Origin: Marinobacter sp. F3R08
GTDB lineage: Bacteria > Pseudomonadota > Gammaproteobacteria > Pseudomonadales > Oleiphilaceae
Reading direction: 5' to 3'
NCBI RefSeq assembly: GCF_018860425.1
Contig: NZ_JAHKPI010000020.1
Span: 186,001-250,000 of the forward strand
Length of the DNA: 64,000 nucleotides
Under the pieces are notes generated by a model, which had not been told where the DNA came from, ran no database searches, and saw only the letters and a list, made by a program, of their open reading frames with translations. The translations under genes were made by a program, and so were the position numbers. Positions 7,972 through 15,283 of the stretch are shown here, one piece after another; the stretch's first letter is position 1, and each line of letters opens with the position of its first letter.

Positions 7972-8916
7972 ATGAAAGAGAGTCTGGGAGTGTACGATTA
8001 TTGGCCCTACCATAATCGCCCCAAAATCGAATGGCCCAATGGCGCAAAAGTGGCTTTTTGGGTTGCGCCCAACATTGAATTTTACGAGCTTGACCCACCA
8101 AACAACCCTCACCGAAAGGCCTGGCCACAGCCAAGCCCGGCCTTACCTGGCTATACAATTCGCGATTATGGAAACCGGGTCGGCCATCGCCGACAGATGG
8201 ATTTATTGGACAAGTATGGCATCCGAGGCTCAGTGTCCCTCTCGGTGGCTTTGTGTGAGCACCATCCAGAAATCATTGAAATGGTTTGCGACAGAGACTG
8301 GGAGTTGTTCAGCCATGGCATTTACAACACCCGATATACCTATGGCCTAAGCGAAGAACAAGAGCGTGAAATGATTCGCGACTCTATTGAAACCATTCAT
8401 AGGCATACAGGTCAAAAATGCGCAGGGTATTTGGCTCCAGCACTGTCGCATTCCGAGCGAACCCTGGATCTATTTGCTGAGGCAGGATCAGACCTGTTTG
8501 GGAACGAAGCAGGCTTCTATACGTGCGATCTCTTCCACGATGATCAACCCACCCCGGTCCGTGTTCGCAATGGCAAGCAGTTCATTTCGATGCCCTATTC
8601 CCTGGAAATGAACGACACCATCGTATACGCCGTTAACAAAGTAGAGCCTCGTCATTACGCCACGATGCTGAAGCGGCACTTTGATCGCCTTTACGAGGAA
8701 GGCAAAGAATCAGGTACCGTTATGTGCATTCCAACGCACAACTATCAGGTTAGCTGCCCTCATCGGATGAAAGCTTTTGAGGAGGCGTTGGAATACATCA
8801 CTGGACACAGCGACGTTTGGGTTGCCACCGGCAGAGAGATTGCCGAGCACTACATAACTCATCATTACGATTCCACGCTGGCGGACATTGAGAACAAAAA
8901 GAGGCTTGCAAAATGA
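7972..8916 (+). CDS. PuuE-like polysaccharide deacetylase-family hydrolase (allantoinase/cyclic-imidase type), paralog 1
   Basis: 314 residues with the NodB-homology (CE4) barrel in the form seen in PuuE allantoinases and cyclic-imide hydrolases, not in chitin deacetylases. Visible motifs are NIEFYEL near residue 34 (acidic residue at the end of strand 1), IRDYGNRVGHRRQMDLLDKYGI, FSHGIYNTRYTYG and the C-terminal THNYQVSCPHRM. There is no signal peptide, so it is cytosolic. It probably opens a cyclic amide, imide or ureide ring. Its last four bases overlap the start of a paralogous gene (ATGA), so the two are translated together and may form a hetero-oligomer. Confidence 0.82.
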   Translation: MKESLGVYDYWPYHNRPKIEWPNGAKVAFWVAPNIEFYELDPPNNPHRKAWPQPSPALPGYTIRDYGNRVGHRRQMDLLDKYGIRGSVSLSVALCEHHPEIIEMVCDRDWELFSHGIYNTRYTYGLSEEQEREMIRDSIETIHRHTGQKCAGYLAPALSHSERTLDLFAEAGSDLFGNEAGFYTCDLFHDDQPTPVRVRNGKQFISMPYSLEMNDTIVYAVNKVEPRHYATMLKRHFDRLYEEGKESGTVMCIPTHNYQVSCPHRMKAFEEALEYITGHSDVWVATGREIAEHYITHHYDSTLADIENKKRLAK

Positions 8917-9848
8917 CCCTCGACAAGAACTATCTTGAATATTCAAAACGTTCCTATGGCCACGACCACAACCGTTTCCAATGGTCAATGCTTACCGATC
9001 GACCGCCTGTTCAGTGGGGCAATGGCAAAACGCTGGCCGTTTGGATTAACACTTCGCTGCAGTTTTATCCTCTGAATCAGCGGGGAAAACCTTTCAAAGT
9101 ACCCAACGGCATGACCATGCCCTACCCGGATCTGCGCCACTTCACGTTGCGGGATTACGGCAATAGAGTGGGTATCTATCGCTGCCTGAAGGCTTTCGAA
9201 CGTTACGATATAAAACCAACCTTTGCCATCAACAGTCAGTTGGCCCTCGAAACCCCCTACCTGATGGAACAACTCGAAGAAGCCGGTGGCGAATTTATCT
9301 GTCACGGCTGGAACATGGATCACCTTCACTATGGTGGCCAGGATATCGAAGAGGAGTCCGAGATAGTAAAACGATCTGTTGACACTCTTCGACGTCTCGT
9401 AGACTCACCGGTTCGCGGCTGGCTGAGCCCAGCAAAAAACCAAAGCTGGAACACGCCGGAACTGCTGGCAGAAAATGGCATAGAGTACTGTTGCGACTGG
9501 GTAAACGATGACATGCCCTACCGCTTCGACACCGAACGCGGCCCACTGACCATGATGCCACTGTCCACTGAGATTGAGGATCAATTCATCATTGGCCAGA
9601 ACCTGCACTCGGAAGACTCCTGGGTAGAACAAGTTAAAGATGCTTTCGACTTTCTCCTGGAAGAGTCCAATAGTCAGGGGGGGCGAATGTTAGCTTTAAA
9701 CATTCACCCTTGGTTAATCGGCCAGCCGCATCGTATCCGCAGCCTGGAATTGGTACTGGAATACATAATGAGCCATTCGGGGGTTTGGCAAGCGACAGCC
9801 GGAGAGATTTTCGACGCTGTCAAACAGCAAACGCTTCGGGAGGGCTGA
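8913..9848 (+). CDS. PuuE-like polysaccharide deacetylase-family hydrolase, paralog 2
   Basis: 311 residues, collinear with the preceding gene: LRDYGNRVGIYRCLKAFERY, FICHGWNMDHLHYGG and LNIHPWLIGQPHRI align with its motifs and are closer to canonical PuuE. At the strand-1 position where paralog 1 has NIEFY this protein has SLQFY, so the acidic residue is Gln. Either the active sites differ, or this copy acts on another substrate or supports its partner. It has no signal peptide. Start and stop overlaps (ATGA upstream, 3-base gap downstream) place it firmly in the operon. Confidence 0.82.
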   Translation: MTLDKNYLEYSKRSYGHDHNRFQWSMLTDRPPVQWGNGKTLAVWINTSLQFYPLNQRGKPFKVPNGMTMPYPDLRHFTLRDYGNRVGIYRCLKAFERYDIKPTFAINSQLALETPYLMEQLEEAGGEFICHGWNMDHLHYGGQDIEEESEIVKRSVDTLRRLVDSPVRGWLSPAKNQSWNTPELLAENGIEYCCDWVNDDMPYRFDTERGPLTMMPLSTEIEDQFIIGQNLHSEDSWVEQVKDAFDFLLEESNSQGGRMLALNIHPWLIGQPHRIRSLELVLEYIMSHSGVWQATAGEIFDAVKQQTLREG

Positions 9849-9851
9849 TCC

Positions 9852-11249
9852 ATGGCAGATGTCAGAGAAGATGGCAGCTCAATAGATTTTGAACTCGAAG
9901 TTCCACTGGTGATTGTAGGTGGTGGTGCTTGCGGTCTTGTCGCCGGCCTGGCTGCAATGTCTCGCGGAATAGAAACCGTGATTCTTGAGCGCGATGACAC
10001 TCCGAGAGGCAGCACCTTCATGTCCTCTGGCTTCGTGCCCGCAGCCAACACCCGCTTTCAGAAGGCCGCAGGTGTTCAAGACAGCCCTGAGCAAATGGCT
10101 GAGGACATTGCCCGAAAGAACGGTCACGAATCTGATCCAGCAATTGTAAAGGCGTTGGCGGAGGCTTCTGGAAAAGTGATTGAGTGGCTGGCGGATGAAC
10201 ATAACATCCCTTTCGAATTAGTTGAGGGGTTTCTTTATCCGGGCCATACAAGCATGCGAATGCATTGCACTCCACGGCGTACCGGTGAAGAGCTTATGGC
10301 GTGTTTGTTGAACGCAGCAGAAAAGGCAGAGCTTCCGATCCTGACTGAAGCAAGGGTAACCACCCTGCATATTGATAAAGAAAAACGGGTTCATGGGATC
10401 TCGTATCAACGTCCTGACGGCAACATCGAAACGATTGGCTGCAAAAACCTGTTACTCGCATGCAATGGATACGGAGGTAATCCCGAACTGATCGGCCAAC
10501 ACATTCCAAAGATGAAGAGTGCTCTGTATTACGGCCATGAAGGTAATCAAGGTGAGGCAATTCTATGGGGTAAAGCCCTGAATGCCAGCCTGAAAGACCT
10601 TGCAGCTTATCAAGGCCATGGATCTCTCGCGTGGCCGCATCAGACTCTTATTTCGTGGGCGGTCATGATGCAGGGTGGCGTTCAGCTTAATCTGCACGGC
10701 CAACGATTTTCTAACGAACATGGTGGCTATTCCGAGCAGGCCGCAAAGGTTCTCTCTCAACCTGAAGGCGTCGCTTTCAACGTTTTTGACGAGCGCATTC
10801 ATGAGCAATGCCTGCAGTTCGAAGACTATCGTAATGCACATGCCGCGGGAGCCGTGAAAGTTTTCCAGTCGATAGATGATATGGCAAAAAAGCTGCAACT
10901 CCCGTCAGCAGACGTTCACCAGGTCTTTGATGAGATTCGAACGCTGCAGACGAATGGAACCGCAGACCGCTTTGGCCGAACCTTCCCTGCAGTTCAGGAA
11001 TTAGTGCCGCCCTACCATGTGATCAAAGTGACCGGCGCACTTTTTCATACTCAAGGCGGACTTGAGATACTTGCCAATGGCCGAGTACTCGATGAGCGAG
11101 GCGAGAGACTTCCTAATTTGTTTGCTGCAGGCGGAGCAGCTCGGGGCGTATCTGGCGCGGGAGACAGCGGTTATCTGTCAGGAAATGGTTTACTGAGCGC
11201 AGTCGTCATGGGCGCGTTAGCGGGCCAAGCAGTCGCTGAGAGCAGATGA
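9852..11249 (+). CDS. FAD-dependent dehydrogenase/reductase, fumarate reductase flavoprotein family (TcuA-like)
   Basis: 465 residues, close to the length of tricarballylate dehydrogenase TcuA. The N-terminal dinucleotide motif VIVGGGACGLVAGLAA (about residues 20-35) binds FAD. The capping domain has MHCTPRRTGEEL. The segment GQRFSNEHGGYSEQA contains the Arg that acts as proton donor or acceptor in the fumarate-reductase fold, and FHTQGGLEIL supplies the conserved His. Such enzymes add or remove hydrogen across a C=C next to carboxylates. Here it could oxidise an alkylsuccinate to the maleate-type substrate of the LeuCD-like enzyme. GGGAGG precedes the start. Last gene of the rightward operon. 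Confidence 0.85.
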   Translation: MADVREDGSSIDFELEVPLVIVGGGACGLVAGLAAMSRGIETVILERDDTPRGSTFMSSGFVPAANTRFQKAAGVQDSPEQMAEDIARKNGHESDPAIVKALAEASGKVIEWLADEHNIPFELVEGFLYPGHTSMRMHCTPRRTGEELMACLLNAAEKAELPILTEARVTTLHIDKEKRVHGISYQRPDGNIETIGCKNLLLACNGYGGNPELIGQHIPKMKSALYYGHEGNQGEAILWGKALNASLKDLAAYQGHGSLAWPHQTLISWAVMMQGGVQLNLHGQRFSNEHGGYSEQAAKVLSQPEGVAFNVFDERIHEQCLQFEDYRNAHAAGAVKVFQSIDDMAKKLQLPSADVHQVFDEIRTLQTNGTADRFGRTFPAVQELVPPYHVIKVTGALFHTQGGLEILANGRVLDERGERLPNLFAAGGAARGVSGAGDSGYLSGNGLLSAVVMGALAGQAVAESR

Positions 11250-11402
11250 ACTGGAGCAGGCTTTGTGCCTGGATATCGGCGTCTCTGCCCGATGTGGAAG
11301 TACCTTCCAGAAGGTCAACGCATAGATTCAACCTTGAATCCAGAATACTCAGTCAGGGTGGGCGTATTTTGGTGAGAGTTTAGCCAGAGGCTGACTAGAG
11401 TC

Positions 11403-11430
11403 GAGCCCCCCGGAAACCTACCGGGGGCTC
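11403..11430. terminator. Hairpin between convergent genes
   Basis: GAGCCCCCCGG and CCGGGGGCTC form a strong GC-rich stem (one extra C) around the loop AAACCTA. It lies between the convergent flavoprotein gene (ends 11249) and diguanylate cyclase gene (ends 11522). No long T-run follows, so terminator function is probable rather than certain. Confidence 0.55.
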
Positions 11431-11521
11431 TCGGCCCTTGTCCAAAGATCTGTTAGATATCAACGCAGCCTGATTGCGAACATGGCGTAACCCATCTGAC
11501 AATGCTGGCTGTGCCCACCTC

Positions 11522-13372
11522 CTAATCCAACAGACAAACGTCGTTTTTTCGCGTCTTTTTAACCCGGTACATGGCCTCATCCGCGCCTCGAATCAGGTCA
11601 TTGCCGGACTGTTCCCCACCCCGGCCAGTGCAGATACCCACGCTGGCGCCAACCCGGACCGACTGTCCCGAAGGCAGAGTTACCGGCTGCGTGATGGTTT
11701 CGCGTAACCGCTGGCCGATTTCCAGAACGCTGGCTTCCGAGACAACGTTCTCGGTGACCACCACAAATTCGTCCCCCCCCATGCGGGCCACGCAGTCACT
11801 TTCCCTCGCCTCTTTCTGCAAGCGCTGAGCAATGGCCGCCAGCAAGACATCCCCCGCTTCATGGCCGTGCCGGTCATTCACCGCCTTAAAGCCATCCAGA
11901 TCGATCAGGATCACCGCCAGAAGTTCATCCCTCCGACACGCCCGCTGTGTGTATTTTTCAAGATGAATCATCAGGCCATAACGATTGTAGAGCCCGGTGA
12001 CCGGGTCTTTCACTACCCGGCGTTCCAGTTCGGCCTTGGCGACCTCCAACTCTGACGTACGCTGAATAACCCGCTGTTCCAGTTCACGCTCCTGTCGCTG
12101 CAGTGATAGCACCAACTTGCGCTGAGCCCTCTCCTTCTGACGCTTGAGCTCGTTAAACCGGGCCGCCAGGCCAAAGGACAGCAGGACCATCTCAATGGCG
12201 GAGCCTACCTGCAGGCCGTACACCGTGAAAAAATTGGACGGGATCCAGCCCAGATTACGGACCGACAGCAACGCTGCGCCCACCAATAGCATCAACCAGG
12301 CCAGCAAATATATCCGGGCCGCCGGAATGCGATAACGTATACCTGCAATGCCGCTGGTTATCAGGAATACGGTGGTCAACACGCCCATCGCTGACATGAT
12401 CTTCAGAGCGTCCTGCACTGGCACCAGCAGTGTTACCAGAGTCCCAGACCACCAACAGATTGCCAGGACCAACAGCGCCCGGTCCCAGCGCGGAGCAATC
12501 CGGCGCATATTCAGAAAGCTGCGGGCAAACATCACCGCCAGGGTCGCGGCCAGGGTATACCCGGTTGGCAGAATGCGGTTACCCCACTCCCCGACCATTC
12601 CGGGCCACAACAGCAAAGGCCCCAGGCCATTCATGCTGGAGGCGGCGATACCAAAGCTGAAAACAAACAGCGAATACAACAGGAAAGAACGTTGGCGGGT
12701 ACCAAGAAACAGCAGGAAATTATAAGCCCCTAACGCCACCAGCATTCCAAAATACAATGCCAGCCAGACATATTCCTGATCACTGTCTTCGTAGAAGGTA
12801 AAGGTCGGCGCCAAACGGGCGTTGAGAGTCATGCTGGCATGGGTGCTTATCCGCAGATACAGCGTCACCCGCTCCCCAGGCTCAAACGAAAGAGGAAACA
12901 CCGGTTTGCGATGACTCACAACTCGATCTGCCGGCGCCAGGGTACGCCCTGACCGCATCCGTTCAAACGTGCCATCGGGATTCACCCGATAGAGGCGAAT
13001 GTCGTCCAGATAGGCGTAAGTAAACTCAAGTATTCGGTCCAGACGCCGGCTCGAGCGGGACGCCACTTCAATTCGCATCCAGAACACGTCAGGCGTGTAG
13101 CCCTGATGGAGGTCACCTGGCTCTGTTGCCTCAAAAGCGTTGGTTTCTCTGCGTACCTGCTCAAACGTCAGCTCACCGCCGGGATCCTGCAACAGCGACA
13201 CAAAGCTGTCCAACGGCTGCGCCATGCCGTCTTCCAGCACCAGCAGACGTTCTGCACTCCAGCCCGGTAACGCCCACAGCAAAATCCCTATAAGGGCAAA
13301 ACACCGACTTACCCAACGACAACTATCCGGCAGCAAACCCACATCCCCTCTATAGTTGACTTGCCGGATCAA
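11522..13372 (-). CDS. Diguanylate cyclase with 7TMR-DISM sensor region
   Basis: Up to 616 residues. A signal-like N-terminus ends near GWSAERL. Residues about 40-170 resemble the periplasmic 7TMR-DISMED2 beta-sandwich (FWMRIEVASRS, RVTLYLRIST). Seven membrane helices follow (about 180-400), then a coiled-coil (KRQKERAQRKLVLSLQRQ) and a GGDEF domain with an intact GGDEF loop near residue 530 (RMGGDEFVVV). It should make c-di-GMP in response to a periplasmic ligand. The start is unsure: the frame opens with TTG at 13372, and a GTG at 13342 after AGAGGGG is an alternative. No obvious link to either neighbouring operon. Confidence 0.88.
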   Translation of the reverse strand: MIRQVNYRGDVGLLPDSCRWVSRCFALIGILLWALPGWSAERLLVLEDGMAQPLDSFVSLLQDPGGELTFEQVRRETNAFEATEPGDLHQGYTPDVFWMRIEVASRSSRRLDRILEFTYAYLDDIRLYRVNPDGTFERMRSGRTLAPADRVVSHRKPVFPLSFEPGERVTLYLRISTHASMTLNARLAPTFTFYEDSDQEYVWLALYFGMLVALGAYNFLLFLGTRQRSFLLYSLFVFSFGIAASSMNGLGPLLLWPGMVGEWGNRILPTGYTLAATLAVMFARSFLNMRRIAPRWDRALLVLAICWWSGTLVTLLVPVQDALKIMSAMGVLTTVFLITSGIAGIRYRIPAARIYLLAWLMLLVGAALLSVRNLGWIPSNFFTVYGLQVGSAIEMVLLSFGLAARFNELKRQKERAQRKLVLSLQRQERELEQRVIQRTSELEVAKAELERRVVKDPVTGLYNRYGLMIHLEKYTQRACRRDELLAVILIDLDGFKAVNDRHGHEAGDVLLAAIAQRLQKEARESDCVARMGGDEFVVVTENVVSEASVLEIGQRLRETITQPVTLPSGQSVRVGASVGICTGRGGEQSGNDLIRGADEAMYRVKKTRKNDVCLLD

Positions 13373-13496
13373 ACGATCATGGCCCCGAGATTATAGCTTC
13401 TATCAGGTTGTTCAAACAGGCGGTAACGGGATTGGGTGAGGGAAGGCGGTCTGCAGCACCCCGTGCCCTGACCCGCCGAGCGCTGGAGAAACGAGA

Positions 13497-14393
13497 CTAA
13501 CCAAGCCGGCGTGCGATACGTGGCGCAGCAAAATCAATGAAGGCACGCAGCTTCTGGGGGATCAGAGCCCGTTGCTCATATACAAAATGGATCGGCCAAG
13601 GCGCTGCTTCCCAATCCGGCAAAACGGTCTCAAGGCGCCCGGCTTCCAGCCCTGGCGCGGCCTGATAGGAAAGCACCCGCGTAAAGCCAAGTCCTGCCTC
13701 GGCCGCATCAATGGCGGCTTCAGCCGTATTTACCCACAAACGGGTGTCGACAGGAATCCGAAGCGCCTCCCCTCCAGCCTCGAATGGCCATGTCTGGCCA
13801 GCTAACTGTTGATCAAAGTTGATGCACGGAGCCCCTTCGATATCACGTGGCGTCTGGGGTCTTCCGTGCTCATCCAGATAAGACCGGCTTGCACAGACGA
13901 TACGTCGTACTTCGCCGACCTGACGCGCGATGAGACTGCTGTCTGGAAGCAAACCAATGCGAACGGCCATATCAATGTGCTCCTCGCCAAGGTTCGCCTG
14001 GCGATCCACGAGTTGCAGCCGGATATTGATGTCCGGATGGTTCTGCAGGAAATCCGTGACCACCGGCAACATATGCATGCGCCCGAATACAATTGGAGCT
14101 GTCAGCGTCAAGGTTCCACGAGGACAAGAAAATTCGCCTGACGCATCACGCTCAACTTCAGCCACCTCATCCAGAATCCTCCGGCAGGCCGCCACGTAGG
14201 CGGTTCCGGTATCGGTTAACGTAATCCCTCGAGGGGAGCGCAACACCAATTCTGCCTTCAGATCGGCTTCCAGTTCTGAAATCCGACGGCTGACGGTTGC
14301 AACAGGCATTCTCAACGCCCTTGCACCTGACGAGATACTGCCTTCGTCAATGACTTTCACCAGCATGGCCATCGTTTTTAGTCTGTCAGGCAT
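13497..14393 (-). CDS. LysR-family transcriptional regulator
   Basis: 298 residues. The N-terminal winged helix contains VIDEGSISSGARALRMPVATVSRRISELE (residues about 14-42), followed by the two-lobed effector domain. The HTH sequence and the text LVLRSPRGITLTDTG match the CrgA-like LysR subgroup. It is transcribed away from a glutathione S-transferase and a flavin/iron-sulfur fusion protein and presumably controls them. A T-N11-A dyad lies in the shared upstream region. Confidence 0.9.
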   Translation of the reverse strand: MPDRLKTMAMLVKVIDEGSISSGARALRMPVATVSRRISELEADLKAELVLRSPRGITLTDTGTAYVAACRRILDEVAEVERDASGEFSCPRGTLTLTAPIVFGRMHMLPVVTDFLQNHPDINIRLQLVDRQANLGEEHIDMAVRIGLLPDSSLIARQVGEVRRIVCASRSYLDEHGRPQTPRDIEGAPCINFDQQLAGQTWPFEAGGEALRIPVDTRLWVNTAEAAIDAAEAGLGFTRVLSYQAAPGLEAGRLETVLPDWEAAPWPIHFVYEQRALIPQKLRAFIDFAAPRIARRLG

Positions 14394-14492
14394 AGAGTAA
14401 CCAATCGCTTTTGACGTTCAGATGTCCAAACAGGAACTGGGCGTGATCGCGGGAAAAGGATACCCGGCCCAACTCTGTTCCTGCCTGAGGTA

Positions 14493-14505
14493 TCCATAAA
14501 ATGGA
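14493..14505. promoter_or_regulatory. Candidate LysR box (T-N11-A dyad)
   Basis: TCCATAAAATGGA is a perfect 5-3-5 inverted repeat with the T-N11-A form of LysR recognition sites. It lies in the region between the divergent LysR gene (start 14393) and the GST gene (start 14619). Confidence 0.5.
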
Positions 14506-14618
14506 AGGCGATGTCTCAAAATTACGGTCTACCGCATCTTTATGGAAAGCCCTACCTTTTATTAACACCTAACGACATTGAGCGCAAAAACTCTCCATTC
14601 TTCGCCTGCAGGACTCCA

Positions 14619-15269
14619 ATGATGAACACTAACTTCCCAACCCATGCTGCTCCGATCAAACTGTACCGACATCCAAAGTCCGGCCACTGCCATCGGGTTG
14701 AGCTCATGATGGCGCTGCTTGACCTTCCTTACGAGGTCATAGACATCGATGTCGCCAATGCGGCACACAAGGAACCTCCGTTTTTAGCCATTAGCCCGTT
14801 TGGACAGATCCCCGCCATCGACGACAACGGCTTCACGCTAGCGGACTCGAACGCCATTCTGATCTACCTGGTGAAATCCTACTCCACGGATGACACCTGG
14901 CTACCCGATAGTCCCGCATCCGCCGCTGAAGTCCAGCGCTGGCTGTCAGTGGCCGCCGGAGAAATCGCTTATGGCCCCTGCGCTGCGCGACTGGCGGTGG
15001 TATTCAATGCAACACTGGATCATGAGGCTGCCAAGGCTGCATCGCATCGGTTGTTTGCAGTCATGGAGCAAACTCTGGCAAGCCGGGACTTCCTCAGCGG
15101 ATCGGCCATGACACTTGCCGATGTGGCCGGCTACAGTTATACCGCCCATGCACCAGAGGGTAGTGTGAGCCTGGACGATTACCCATCAATCCGGGCATGG
15201 CTGAAAAAAATCGAGAGCCAGGACCGTTTCGTTGGCATGGCCCGTACCCCGCTCCCTGAAAACGCCTGA
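14619..15269 (+). CDS. Glutathione S-transferase family protein
   Basis: 216 residues. The N-terminal thioredoxin-fold domain has KLYRHPKSGHCHRVELMMALL, then FLAISPFGQIPAIDD with the cis-Pro that positions glutathione, and the glutathione gamma-Glu binding motif LADSNAILIYLV. A helical C-terminal domain contains the N-cap box SAMTLADVAGYSY. The ATG pair at 14619/14622 follows AGGACTCC; an upstream in-frame start at 14511 would overlap the candidate LysR operator region and lacks homology-like sequence. It is likely a detoxification or isomerisation enzyme paired with the downstream redox fusion (14-base gap). Confidence 0.9.
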   Translation: MMNTNFPTHAAPIKLYRHPKSGHCHRVELMMALLDLPYEVIDIDVANAAHKEPPFLAISPFGQIPAIDDNGFTLADSNAILIYLVKSYSTDDTWLPDSPASAAEVQRWLSVAAGEIAYGPCAARLAVVFNATLDHEAAKAASHRLFAVMEQTLASRDFLSGSAMTLADVAGYSYTAHAPEGSVSLDDYPSIRAWLKKIESQDRFVGMARTPLPENA

Positions 15270-15283
15270 CCGAGGAAGGCCCC

